Below are positions 10,533 to 24,956 of a stretch of DNA of 64,000 nt, piece after piece. The notes below the pieces were generated by a model. It was given only the letters and a program-made list of their open reading frames with translations, was not told the DNA's origin and searched no databases. Made by a program: the position numbers and the translations under genes. This DNA comes from Glutinoglossum americanum (Eukaryota > Ascomycota > Geoglossomycetes > Geoglossales > Geoglossaceae). Location of the stretch: contig JAGHQL010000013.1 in assembly GCA_020080175.1 (NCBI GenBank), positions 124,001 through 188,000 of the forward strand, written 5' to 3'. Position 1 is the stretch's first letter, and each line of letters opens with the position of its first letter.

Positions 10533-12659
10533 ATGTCCTGCATTCGTGTTGGCTCATGCGCAGCGAGGAATTGCATCAAATATGGCGTATTACCAGTGCC
10601 TCCATTTCTTTGCCCTGCGTTATTGTCTGTCTCGGGCTTAGAGCTCTCGTCCAGGCCCATTTTCTCACCAAAGAGGCAAAATCACATCTCCAGGCAAATT
10701 TCTGGGCTTCATACGGGCACCAAGACTAGTGGATCTGGTATTAGTAAGGATGCTGCTGACATTGCTCTGCTGCCTGTGTCCTGTCCTGGATGCGGTGCTC
10801 TCGTTCAGACTGTCGAACCCCTAGAGGCTGGTTTCTATTCCATCACTAGGAAGGCAGTGAAGGTATTTTCGGCACGGAAAGAAGCTATCAAGATCCCTAA
10901 GAACACTATCGAAGATGTGGTTTATAAAGGGGCACTTCAAAAAGCAGAAGGTAGCCAACTACAAGAGATGGGGTTAGCCAATCTTTCTATCCTAAGTAAG
11001 ACTCAGCTACTCTAATAACTTTCTCAAGCCGCTAACACCCCAATTCGCATTGCGCAAGACCACCCTCCCCCAATACAAGATCCGAGTGAGAACCTACCTC
11101 TCTGCGACCGTTGTCACAACCTTGTTCATCATCATTTTGGAGTGCCAATCCACCATCCCTCAATCCAATCTATCCGGGACACAATATCAGAGTCCCCTCA
11201 TAAGTTTAACCATGTCTATCATGTTCTTGACGCAGCAGATTTCCCACTATCACTAATTCCAAACATCCACCGTCTCCTCTCAGCCGCACCTCAGCGATCA
11301 AAGAACCGTCGCTCAAAGACGGGTAAATTTTATAAGGATAAGAACATATCATTGAATTTTGTGATTACGCGATCCGACTTGCTAGCTCCTAAGAAGGAGC
11401 AAGTGGATTCACTAATGCCGTATTTTATTCGGGTCTTACGGGACTCGCTGGGTTCTGCCGGGGACGACATTCGATTAGGAAATGTTAAATGTGTTAGCGC
11501 TAAGAGGGGGTGGTGGACGAAAGACATGAAAGAAGCTATCTGGAACCGTAATGGAGGGAGTTGGATGGTTGGAAGGGCTAACGTAGGCAAGAGCAACCTC
11601 TTTGAAGCAGTCTTTCCAAAAGGAAGGACTGAAGAACCGAGACATGCTACTCTCCAAATTCCCGCTCAGAGTGCTGGGCTGAGGGAAGGGGGTAAACACT
11701 ACGATATGGGAATCAGTCGAAACCAAGTGGAGGAGTCTGTGCGGCATGCGGTCGGCCAAGTGAATTACGAGGAAACTCCTGAGCAATATGTTGAACATAA
11801 CGAAGCCTCGCTACTCCCTCCAGCGCAACCAGAAACTGCATTCCCTGTGATGCCCGTGATCTCCTCACTTCCCGGCACAACAGCCTCACCGATACGCCAC
11901 TCTTTCAAAAATGGTCGAGGCGAGCTCATCGACCTACCCGGCCTCTCACGTGGGAAGCTATTCTCTTACGTGCGAGATGAGCACCAGGCCCAACTTGTTA
12001 TGTGCGACCGCCTAAAGCCTGAACAGCGTGTTTTAAAGCCAGGGCAGTCGCTTCTTCTTGGTGGGCTTATTCGGATTACACCTACAACCCCTGGCCTAAC
12101 ATTTTTGGCTTGCGCGTTTGTGCCCTTCGACGAGCATGTCACATCGACGGAAAAGGCAATTGGGTTTCAGACTCAAAAGCACGAGTCGAGGGTACCTTCA
12201 ATCGCAAAACCCGGTGCCGGCGAGACGATTGCTTCAGCTGGGAAGTTTAGACTAAAGTGGGACGTAACTAAGCGACGTGCCGGGCCTATCACGTCTCCTA
12301 AGGGGGTTGGTTTGAAGGTGGAACAGCTGCCATTTAGGATCCTATCTACGGACATATTGATAGAGGGGTCTGGGTGGGTTGAGGTCGTAGCACAGGTTCG
12401 AAAAAAGCGGTTTGAGCAATCCTCGACATCGGATTCAGGCGATGTTTGGTGTGGAGACGCCGCTCTAGAGAGTGAAGATATCTATCCAGAGGTCGAAGTG
12501 TTCAGCCCAGAAGGGAAAGGCATTGGCGCTCGTATGCCTATGAGTGCATGGGCTATAGGAGTTGGGGGCAAAAAGACCTCAAGCAAACGAGGAAGGCCGA
12601 GGCCGAGCATGAAAGGGATTAAGAAAAGGGAAAAAAGGTTAAGGGCAGAGTCAAAATGA
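10533..12659 (+). CDS. GEP3: Mitochondrial circularly permuted GTPase, Gep3/YqeH type
   Basis: Two exons, 10533-10995 and 11059-12659, give 687 residues. A treble-clef zinc finger is formed by Cys84/Cys87 (CPGCGA) and Cys170/Cys173 (CDRC); the intron separates the two halves. GTPase motifs occur in permuted order: G4-like TRSD (about 258-261), G5 SAK (about 301-303), then the P-loop GRANVGKS (about 326-333) and G3 DLPG. This order and the zinc finger define the YqeH/Gep3 family, which helps assemble the small mitochondrial ribosomal subunit. The first 60 residues are basic and hydroxylated, compatible with mitochondrial import. An alternative in-frame acceptor at 11037 would add several residues between the zinc halves; the one used has a GCTAAC branch site upstream. 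The C-terminus is strongly basic. Confidence 0.88.
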
Positions 12660-13515
12660 CATTCCACGGACAGCAAAAACCTTTAGAATATTCTATTTTA
12701 GCTTAATGTGACACTTCTATCCCATAAGCCGAGAAGTGCTCCAGGCGTAGCGATAGGGCTGTCTATAAAGTACTCCTCAGAGCTAGTTCCTAGGCAAACT
12801 ACTATAGGAGGTATAGTCGGTCTAGTCAGAGACACAAGGGTAGTCAGAATGGCACTTTAAGAATGAGGGGTCAGGTTTGTATCCGATTAGATCGGTTGTG
12901 AAGAGATAAATTGGGTAGTGAGGCATCATCTGCAGCGCTTACGTGCTAGGATACTCCTTTTAAGGAGGGTACCCGCTGAGTGTAGGTGTATGTCAGTTGG
13001 TGACTCGAGGAATTACGGGCTTCCTGAAAGGTTTCCAAAAGGCGATCGTGTGCCACGGAGCGTCCACCGTCGGTTCAGTGACCAAGCCGTGGGATTTTCG
13101 AAGAACCTTCGGTTGCATAAACAAGCACTACAGAGGACCTCCTGAATGTGTGGTGATTGTAGACTTAAAAGCTACAAAGGCCCTCGAAAGTTCTTATTTG
13201 TGGAACACAACGTTGTGCAGTAGCCCTGAGGATCGGTCGTCGCAAAGTCCCAAGGAATCATGGGTATACTGATTAAGCGTCAAGGGGTAGGTCCCACGAT
13301 AGGTATGTACGTACATATATGGCGTGCAACCCCACCCCCGAGTGTTCGGCGGGGCCGAGCTGCAGCGTAACGTTCGTGGAGCCCATCGCCGCCAGACCTA
13401 GGCGCACATAGCTCTAGCCATCGCAAGCGTTTTAGCTCTACCGGTGGTCCAAGTGCAGTATTCCTAGAAAGCACCCCGGTCCATATCCGAAAGTCGTGGG
13501 CGCTCCCTGGTACCA
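12660..13515. other. Intergenic stretch, no supported gene
   Basis: The region lies between two converging genes. An open frame at 12997-13272 (about 90 codons, non-ATG start) and one on the minus strand at 13280-13516 show no recognisable domain or splice signals, and I leave them uncalled. Confidence 0.45.
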
Positions 13516-14292
13516 TTAGGGTAGAGATACTTCTCGCACTACCTCGTACTTCTCAATTGCGGAACCAGTCTCTTCATCCACCGTCCTCTTCGCGCCCATA
13601 CGACAGATCGCAACGTTTTCGATCCTCGAGTCCTTCAAAAACACGAATCCCTCATATCTGGAGATGATCTCCCTAGCATCAAATGTGATCTTCCCGGTGC
13701 GCCTTGCTTTCCCTTTAGGTTTCCGATTATTGGCTCCTCGTTCAGATGCATACGTTGTATTCAAAATCGTGGCATGTAGTAGCAAAGGTCGTCCGTCATC
13801 CTCTACGAGACCTTCCTTTTGGAAGCTGTCCCTGAGCAGCTGACAAAAGAAACCAAGCCGATTTGTTGTGTCTACAGGAGTGGAATATAGAACCGACGCA
13901 GACGCCGGCGGGTGCATCGTAGCCACAGACTCAAGCGAGAGGGCTAGCGGTACAATCTCTGCCGGGACCTGAAATGGTACAGCATCTAGATCTGGCTTTG
14001 CCGTTGGCGCTGCTTGCAGGAGGTTTCGTAGGTCAATACTCTCTAGATGCCTTAGAGCACGCTCGAGTTTTTCGGGCTCCCCCAGACTCATGACACCAAT
14101 CGTCAAATGAAGTGTGTCCACAGGACGGATCGCCTTCTCGGGAATGACATCCTGGCCATCTGGCCCGGACGTGAGTATATCTGCAGAGAACTGTTGTAGT
14201 GATGCCTGTAGTTGCGGACGAGATTCAAGAGTGACAAGGGGCAGACACAGGAAATGAGTCAACGGTGCCCGAGGCTGCTTCGTTCGAGACAT
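13516..14292 (-). CDS. 2H phosphoesterase, ASCC1/AKAP7-like
   Basis: Intronless, 258 residues from the ATG at 14292. Two H-x-T motifs, HLTIG and HATIL, are spaced about 120 residues apart and form the paired histidine signature of the 2H phosphoesterase superfamily. The arrangement LTHFLCLPL near the start and the second motif followed by NTTYASERG match the ASCC1/AKAP7 nuclear-ligase-like group. Relatives act on RNA ends or, in ASCC1, in an alkylation-damage response complex. No KH domain is visible, unlike animal ASCC1. The frame continues upstream to another ATG at 14412, but the extra 40 residues are not family-like. A divergent gene starts 365 bases away on the other strand. Substrate unknown. 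Confidence 0.8.
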   Translation of the reverse strand: MSRTKQPRAPLTHFLCLPLVTLESRPQLQASLQQFSADILTSGPDGQDVIPEKAIRPVDTLHLTIGVMSLGEPEKLERALRHLESIDLRNLLQAAPTAKPDLDAVPFQVPAEIVPLALSLESVATMHPPASASVLYSTPVDTTNRLGFFCQLLRDSFQKEGLVEDDGRPLLLHATILNTTYASERGANNRKPKGKARRTGKITFDAREIISRYEGFVFLKDSRIENVAICRMGAKRTVDEETGSAIEKYEVVREVSLP

Positions 14293-14657
14293 GGTGCTCA
14301 ACAATTGTGTATATGACTTGTGGGCTTGCTGCTGTGATTTGGAGAGACGTAATGGAAGCATACAATGAAGCAGGATAGTACGCGGCACGAAGTACACCGG
14401 TATGAGTTGCACATGTGCTCAGGTCGCCTTGGCAGTGGGAGTGATGAGGAGGTAGGGGATTGACGCCAAGGCTGCGGAGCCTCATTCTTCGGCAGTTCAA
14501 TTCGACCACGAAATCCAAATCATCCCCCTTGCAATATTACCAAGATCATTCACAAAATTTATACCCCTAGCCTTCTACACTGGCCACTCCGGGAACCTTC
14601 CTGTTTTCATCTGTACTTGCTGTTTGAAGCAAGGGTTAACTACCACCAAACAGCAAG
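14293..14657. promoter_or_regulatory. Divergent promoter, 2H phosphoesterase / mannosyltransferase
   Basis: This 365-base gap lies between divergent start codons. Nothing coding is supported, and no obvious TATA box was found on either strand. Confidence 0.4.
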
Positions 14658-15765
14658 ATGCAGTTCGCATTGCCTCCGACCTCAAGAAAACCCTCCCATG
14701 CTCAAAACTACACATCATCCTTCTCTTCGCGTTCGCCGGCGCGACGGCGTCGACTACAGCTGATTGCTATCCTCGCCTGTGGCGCGTTTGTCGTCTTCAT
14801 GCTGTTCTCGCGGATATTTTCGTCATCACCCGGAAGACCACCCTCAGGAACGTCAGAGGTGGTGCTGGTGACCGTGATAGATGACCATGGATTCAGCAAG
14901 GAGCATATAGAGCAAATCAAGCAAAATCGACGGGATTATGCAGAGAGGCATGGTCTGTGATCCCTTTCAATATGGCGCTGCTTAACCTACATAGCAGGCG
15001 ATTGCCAACGAATCCCCCCCAGGGGACTAGCGAGCTAACGGACCAATTCAGGCTACACAACCTTCCTCCCCGCTAGAGCTGATTACAACCTCAAGGGTGC
15101 ACCCGGTGGCTGGGCTTGCGTCCCAGCCATGCGCCACGCCCTGACTGCCTTCCCACACAGCAAGTTCTTCTTCTTCCTGGGCCAAAATTCCCTGATCATG
15201 AACCCCGCTCTCTCCCTACATTCACACATAACTTCGAGTGAACGCCTCGAGAGCATAATCCTGCGCGATAAACCAGTTGTACCTCCAGACAGTGTCATCA
15301 AAACATTTGCGCACCAGAACGGCGATGATGTAGATCTAATTCTCACTCAGGATGAAGAGGGTTTGGGGTATCGGAGCTTCATTCTGCGGCAGGGCGAATG
15401 GTCTAGATTCTTTCTAGATACGTGGTTCGATCCACTCTTCAGAAGTTACAATTTCCAGAAGGGGGAGGCACACGCCTTGGTTTGTTCGCCTCTTCCATTG
15501 CTTTATATACTGGAAAAAGCATAGTCTTAACGGACCCTAATAGGAACACATCGTCCAATGGCATCCCACTATTCTCACAAAACTCGCACTTGTACCCCAG
15601 CGCATCCTGAACTCCTATAACGCCGTCCCTCACGGAGACGAAGAAAATGGCAAGTTCCAAGAAGGGGATTTCATCATCCGGTTCCCAAAGTGCGATTCCG
15701 GAAGGATCCCTGAATGCGAGAAGATCATGAATCCATATCTTCCACAGAAAGCGGAGGAACAATAA
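14658..15765 (+). CDS. MNN11: Mnn10/Mnn11-type alpha-1,6-mannosyltransferase subunit (GT34)
   Basis: Exons 14658-14952, 15052-15479 and 15544-15765 give 314 residues. It is a type II membrane protein: a short basic cytosolic tail with RRRR before a transmembrane helix at about 34-52, then a Golgi lumenal domain. The block GAPGGWACVPAMRHAL, then FFFFLGQNSLIMNP, FILRQGEWSRFFLDTWFDP, EHIVQWHPTIL and the end IIRFPKCDSG...CEKIMNP are those of the GMA12/MNN10 family. Yeast Mnn10 and Mnn11 are parts of the M-Pol II complex that extends the alpha-1,6 mannan backbone of N-glycans. Relatives I recall carry an acidic residue where this protein reads LGQN, so its own catalytic competence is uncertain. 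Mnn11 rather than Mnn10 is a tentative choice. Confidence 0.8.
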
Positions 15766-16920
15766 GAGTCGTATTCGGCGAAACAGTGCGTTGCAGATTG
15801 CTCTTTCTAGTGAGGGAAAGAGGAGTATCTCCATTTGTTTTGGACAGTAGAGTGGCAGCCACAAATCGTACATCGCGCCCTACTACTAACAGCTCTTACG
15901 AGCACAAAGGTGTCCCTAGGCGTTTTACTTTCGCATTGGTTTTATTGGATTTCTATCCCTAACCACCCATTTTGCTTGCGGGTTCTTGCATTTTTGGTGG
16001 CACCATATCTCTCTTACTGATTTTTTTTCCTGCAAGAGCAGCATCCCGTTCTACTGGACTCTATAGATGATTGTGTATTTTCACGGGTTTCATTGTGGAG
16101 AAGGGAGAGTTTTCCCACCTTATAACCTAAACGTAATGTTGGCGTGGCTACGGCGTAATGCTGTATTGTAAAAATAGACTCTACCGGATGATGTTGCTTT
16201 TGGCGTATCAACTGCAGGAGAGGAGCCGGCTCGAGCGGCTGACAAGCTAGTTGAATGGTCACTTTAATTTATCAAGGAAGACGGAGGAATAGATGGGAGA
16301 AATAGTTTATCCCGTCCGCTTCTAGATCGACGAGAGAAGCCCCACTAATTTAGACAAGTCCTAGTGCAATTTCACGCTTCATTCAATTATAGACACGGAA
16401 GCCAGATATTTAACCCAAATGCGTGGTCTATTCGGAAAGAATGTGTCAACATGTATGTATTCGTGAGATATCAGCCACTCAAACCCCCTACCCATCATTT
16501 TTGTCGTATAGCTATACACTCCAGGAGAGCGTGCAAGGCAAAAAGGAAATGCTAGCCATACCGAAAAATCTATCGGAGGACGACGATGGTGAACCACCCA
16601 ACAATGTAAGACCCCATGTTTGCTTTTCGAGGGCAAATCAAGGGTAAGCCGGAAAAAAAAAACTTTTTATGTTCTCCCCAAGCCTCCGAAATCTGGAAAC
16701 AAGACGTAGTATTCTCCCCGAAGTGTAGCAATTCTATGCTGGAACATGAGCTTTTTCCCATTCCATAAAAATGCATGCAATAGACACTAGAAAAGGAGGG
16801 AAAGAAAGGGAGTCCGAAGATGGTAGCGCTTATGCAGACGGTAAATTTAGAGGTTCTTAGGGCGGATATTGGAGTTTCCAATGCCCATAATAGACCGGTT
16901 TTATAAACAAGTCGACATTC
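15766..16920. other. Convergent intergenic region, mannosyltransferase and homocitrate synthase
   Basis: About 1.15 kb between two 3' ends. Only short chance frames occur on both strands. No repeat family or RNA gene was recognised. Confidence 0.5.
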
Positions 16921-19828
<2,908 letters not shown>

Positions 19829-21313
19829 ATGGATCTCAACACCCTAATACCCGCTACTCTCTTCACTAATAGATCCCTTAAGATCTCCTCGACCATCACG
19901 CGATTCGTCGTTTTTACCCTCATCGGCACTGCACTCTTGCTACTACTTGTCTCTCGCAAGCCACCTGGGCGGCTCAACGCAGTTCCGCTTTCTAAGGTAG
20001 CAGATTTCGAGTGCGTTTCCCTCTCTTTCCATCAAATACTGTGATCGTCAAGCCCCGAAGGGAGCTAAGGCACACCTTTGCCCCTTAACCAGCTTTTTCC
20101 AGCACTTTGAGGGGCACCAGGATTGTGGGATTGTGTCTACGGAGATCTATAGGCCGCCGACTGGTGGACTCCGATACTGCAAGAATCGTGCGGTTCTCCT
20201 GGAAGCCTTGACTGGAGGTGGGCGGCATGGGTTCGACGCTCCGTTCTTTCCTAATGGTTCGTTCTCCCATAACCTCCCCTCAGCCTCTCCCTCAAGACCC
20301 CGATGGCACCATTAAACAGCCTTGTTTTTCGCTCCATACACCACACCTAAACCCCCTCCTAACCAACACCACGCCCTCCCCAGGCTGCCACTACCGATGG
20401 TTCACAACCGCCGAAATATGCATGATCCTGGAGCGCTTCGACGCCGTAATCTTCCTTGGCGATAACATGGTCCGCTCGATCTACAGCGCCTTCAACATCC
20501 TCCTGCGTGAGAACGTCGCGTTAGGAGCACTGAAGCAGTGGGAGATGAGCAATACCGAGAGGAGCGGGTGTCGCTGCGATGGCCAGTTTACAAAGGGGGA
20601 GTGTGTAAGGTTTGCGGTTATGGGGAATGAAGAGGTGGCAAGGCATGACGGCGGTAGGAGGCATTCGAGTCCGTATTTTTGCGATCGTAAGTACACTTCC
20701 CGCATCCTTTCATCTTATGTTTATGGGATAACCTCTGAGCGGTTTACCCCTGAAACATCAATCTCATTCCCCACAACAGGCACCTGCCACACCTACCACT
20801 CGTTAGCTACCTCCCCTTCTCCCCCCTCGGTCCCCGGGACCCTCAAAACCCTAATTAATTCCCTCCCCCAAACCTACAAACCAATCCCTGTAATCCACTC
20901 CATCTCCCTCGGTGCCTACCTCAGCTACCAAACCGCAACGTCTAGCATGGACGAATGGCTCTCCTTCTCCACCACCCTAAACAGAAACCTCCCTTTTCTC
21001 TGGCTCGGGCCCGCCGCAGCGGGACACCTAAAGCCACCAGCGTTGATACTAGGAGAAGGGAATAATGCGGTGTGGCATTTTAATATAGAGATGGGGAAGG
21101 AAGCTAGGGCGAGGGGGATGGAGGGGCTGGGGATGTACAATGCGACGTTACAGGCTAGTAGTTGGGACGGGACAGGGTATGGGGGAAGGGTGGCCCTGAT
21201 GCAGGCTATGATGGTGAGTTTCGACTCTGATTGAGGAGAAAGAGGGGGGGAATACTGACTAGTTGCAAAAACAAAAGATTATCAACTGGCTCTCCCGATT
21301 GGAGACCTCATGA
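19829..21313 (+). CDS. Membrane-anchored SGNH/PC-esterase-like protein of unknown function
   Basis: Exons 19829-20010, 20093-20256, 20384-20686, 20780-21213 and 21278-21313 give 372 residues with all junctions in frame. A single transmembrane helix lies at about 28-44 (FVVFTLIGTALLLLLV), suggesting a type II Golgi or cell-surface protein. After WFTTAEICMIL comes VIFLGDNMVRSIYSAF, in the position of the GDS box of SGNH hydrolases; here Asn replaces part of the usual serine motif. Further on, a cysteine-containing block GCRCDGQFTKGECVRF and a C-terminal region with WLSRLE follow. Similar proteins occur across Pezizomycotina and are usually annotated as uncharacterised; some relatives in plants and animals (PC-esterases, TBL/CASD1-like) O-acetylate glycans, but I cannot infer a substrate here. 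Exon 2 uses the acceptor at 20092; the next AG at 20102 would break the frame. Confidence 0.72.
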
Positions 21314-22814
21314 ACAGGCGCCCGAAGATGAAGCAAAGCAGAAAGTTAAAGGGGCTAAAGTTGGCTTGATTGTATAAGGACACAAGTAGGCAGGTAGACG
21401 GATAGCCGGCATAATAACCTTCTTCACTACAACATTCACTCACCTTCGCAGATCTCCAACACTAGCACTCCCTCCAACAACCCAAGTACTCACAACAAAG
21501 ATACTCAGCGCCCGACGAACCCAGCCCGGGTCAAGAGTAACATAAGAAAATTCAAATACGGCTGGTCTTCTGCGAAGCTATCTTCCTCATTTAGCAATTG
21601 CTACCACACATAGAGGCCACGGGCCGCCTGGAGCTGGGGGTCGCGTAGATAAGAAATCTCAAAAGTGAAAATATCCCAAATCTTTAAATGTAGAGTTTGG
21701 ATAAGGCTCCATTGTGGGTGGCAGAGTGTGTGTGTCGTGCCTAAAAAGCTAGCCATACGGTCGGGGTTTCCGCACTGCGAACTCACCGACATGTCCTGGG
21801 GTCGCGCACGGGGGTGCTAAGGAGACCCGTCGTGTGGTTGAGGTTTCTGTGTCGTGGGCTTATTGGTGTGTCTTGATCGTTGGGTTAGGTTTAGTTTGCA
21901 GGCGTACGATCTTCACGGTTGGAAATACCGCAATAGGTTCACCACACCATGCCCATCAACGCCCACGCGACCTTCCGGATGGGGCTCCCATATCCGGAGA
22001 TGCATGCGAATTCTGTTCTGTTGGTATTCTTTCTTAGAGTATAGACAGAATTTTGGGCCGTGGGACCTTCTGTAATCCCGCTTGGAAAAAGAAGCGGACA
22101 TCGCACCACACACCCTATACAAACCCCTAGGATGCTGAAGGATACGCACCAGTCAATGCTGACAAAATAAAAAGTGCTAGGAACCCCGACCGCCCACCTT
22201 GGGAAAACTACAGTTAAAAAATAGAGAATAAAGGGTACCTCCGGCCGATTGCTGCTTGGTTTGGAAGCCCGGTTCATGAACAGAGAAAAGAGAAAAAATC
22301 GTACGATCATGACGGCTAAGAGGACCACCCCACACCGTGGTTCAAGGGACAAAAGAGAGAGAAGGGAGGAAAACGCCACAGGAGCCCAATAGATCCCATA
22401 TCCCCTCACAATTTCCTTGCATCGTTTTCGAATCGTAGTTCCGTAAAAACCGAAAACCTAGAGGGACTTAGTTCCGTTTCGCGTCCCGTTTCCCTCTTTT
22501 CTAGAGTACGAGTTCTCCAGGAGGGCAGAGGCAGATATGCGGCGAATGTATAGTACAGAGAATTGATGTCTGTTGGTACAGCTCCTCAGCGGGAGAGAAA
22601 AGTCTAGCGATGAAAGGGATGAGGTGCTGCGAGGGCTTGGGTGTTTGAAACACAAATATTGACACTGCTCGCTATCGGATTATGTGTGGGTTTCTGCGGC
22701 CACTAGCTGACCCCGCTGTTGTTGGGATTTGCCAGATTCGGTAGCTCGCAATTGGTGGGTTCCATGGCGAATAGCCATTGTTAAGTCCTCACATTTTGCC
22801 AGGTTCCTACGTCG
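21314..22814. other. Convergent intergenic region of 1.5 kb
   Basis: No gene is supported. A hydrophobic open frame on the minus strand (21939-22409) lacks a good start context, introns or a recognisable domain. The sequence is not visibly repetitive. Confidence 0.45.
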
Positions 22815-24956
22815 TCATCCGAATTTTATAATAGCCACCTTTCGATGTTAAGTCAACAGCTCATTCATTGCACGAAACTTCCAACATACCTGTTTTCCTA
22901 CTCCGCACGCCAGCCTCTTCCCGTCAGCATCCCAAGACAACGAAAGGTCCGCGAGCTGTTCATCTGGCCATTCCCCGCTATTCGGCGATGTCCCCACCCA
23001 CGACGAGTCCTCGTGGCCTGGATCTTGTTTTATCATGTTCGAAACTCCTCTTCTTTGGTCAGTTGCACTTTTCGCCGTCCAGAACGCTCGTGGGAGGCCT
23101 CCTCCTTCCGCATTCCATATCATCACCTTGCCAAACGATGCTGCCGCGATGAAGAATCCATCTGGCGAGAAGGCGAGGGCGTGGATCGGGCTGCCAAGCT
23201 CAAATCTATGAAGGGGAACTCCTCCAGGCGCTCTACCGTTCCAAAGGCGAACTATCCCGTCTTCAGATCCTGTGGCTAAAATACGAACGGACGATTTGTC
23301 AAGGGCCTGGCGCGAATGGGCAAGAGGTTGCCATTCCATGCAGATTAAGTGCGAGGGGTGCGCAATCACATTAAGGAGCCCACGGTTGGTACTGTCCCAT
23401 AGCTGAGTCGCATTGTCAGCCTCGGGTAAATAGTGACTTGCCAATAGCAGATATCCACGCTCACCTTTACATATCCACTCTCGGAAGAAGTTGCGAGCAA
23501 TCCTCCACCATCCGACTTGGCCAGAACAATCGCTTCATCGCCGAAAATCCCAAACGGCAGCCCATCGTCATTCCTGACTTCATATTTCTGGAGAGTTTGG
23601 TACCCGCCAATTACAAAATCAGAATGGCCGGTCCAGACCACATAGAACAACGCACGAATGGGAACTTTGCGAATATTGTTCAGTGCAAAGCCGGTCTTTG
23701 TGTTCCATACGACGATGGTCAACCTCTCTCCATCTCCGGTCAAACCGAGCAGATACGACCCGTCGTCGTTCCATCGCAGGCGAAAGATGGCTCCCTGGCC
23801 GATGGGATGCATCCGACGCACGAGAGCGCCCCTGACGGTCCAGATAGCCACGTGGCCATCAAAGCTGCCCGTGGCCAGATACTCGCCCTTGGGGCTCCAT
23901 GCGGTGGTGGTGATGTCGCTCATCAGCGAGTCGTCGTCCATCGGCAACGGGGAATGTGGCTGGTGGTTTCGCGTCACTGACCAGATCTGGCATAGCGCCT
24001 CGGTCTTGAGCGCCAAGGCTGTGGGATCGACGGGGTTCCAGACGCACGACAAAACGGCGCTTCCCGGGCTGATGAATTCCGTTTCAGATCGGCCGAGCTC
24101 GGTAACCTTGTCTACTTGAATTGCCACGCTCTGTCCGTTGGTCGTTGCTCGTCGCTGTGGACTCGCCGTTCGGGCGTTTCTCGCGTTCATTGTTGTCGTT
24201 GTCATGTTGGCGGTTCCGAGTCCGGGTCCGAGTCCCGGTCCATGTCCGTTTTGGTCGATTTCCATTGCGTCGCCGTTTTCGATACCGTTCTTGCGGCTCT
24301 TTTTCGCTGGGGGCTGCACGCCGTCTTCGGAAGATGCTAGCCCGTTAGCTGCCGTTTCGCGCAGGTGCCTAGAACGAGCGGTTGTGAGCGACTCAGCTCG
24401 CTGCTCAAAGTGACAATCGGGCGCCTTGTCACTGAACGCAGCATCGGGTCCGAAAAAATATGAAGCTTCTGTCGTGACGGTCGGATTGCCATACTGTAGA
24501 GACCTAGTTAGTTGTTTTTGCCCGTAACTGTGATTTTCTCAAGATCCGTGTGACGTGCCTGGTCGACTGTCTGTTCAAGTTCGTGATACAAAAGGCCCTT
24601 CTGTACCAGAGAGACTAGTGCCTGCGCTCTTACGTGACTAGCAAAGGGGAGAGACTGTGGATCCAAATTCCAGTCGCGCTGCAACCGTACAGCAGCTTCG
24701 CCATAGCCTAAGAAACTCATCCGTTAATATGTCAAGTTCTTAAATTCACATGTTCGGGACGAATTCCCGTTTCCTCGTCGTGACCCACCAAACTCCTGTA
24801 GATACCTGCGCGTGAGGGAAAAAGCCAGTGTTAGCGAGCAGGGACTAGAGTCAGAGTAACAAGCAAGCGCCCCCTCAGAGTGGGTCCAACTAGATCTTCG
24901 ACATACCTCCACACCAGATAATTGACATGATCAGAGGTGAGCGTTCTTGCTGTCAT
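22815..24956 (-). CDS. SIF2: LisH-WD40 corepressor subunit, TBL1/Sif2-like
   Basis: Exons on the minus strand: 24956-24907, 24805-24789, 24707-24559, 24493-23465, 23402-22890 and 22838-22815; 593 residues. The first three exons encode a LisH dimerisation motif (TSDHVNYLVWRYLQEFG). A disordered linker with a KKSRK basic patch follows, then WD40 repeats from about residue 175 to the end; the repeats DITTTAWSPKGEYLATGSFDG and ILATGSEDGIVRLWN are clear. TBL1/Sif2 proteins are scaffold subunits of histone deacetylase corepressor complexes (Set3C in yeast, SMRT/NCoR in animals). Intron 3 appears to start with GC (CAG|GCACGT) rather than GT; splicing there gives TVDQYGNPT, which matches the family. 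A GT donor 30 bases downstream would add ten residues but leaves only a 35-nt intron. The last exon is only 24 nt (VAIIKFG plus stop) and is the least certain. Confidence 0.88.

Noticed and set aside
12997-13272. Possible 90-residue protein between the Gep3 and 2H genes
   Set aside because: It lacks an ATG at its start, and no domain or splice signals were seen. Kept only as a note.
13516-14412. Longer start for the 2H phosphoesterase
   Set aside because: The 40 extra N-terminal residues are unlike the family and the downstream ATG has MSRTKQPRAPLTHF, which fits it.
21939-22409. Hydrophobic 156-codon minus-strand frame
   Set aside because: No family resemblance, no start context and overlapping frames of similar quality; left as intergenic.
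24116-24413. Overlapping Arg/Ser-rich plus-strand frames
   Set aside because: Antisense to the N-terminal exon of the TBL1-like gene.
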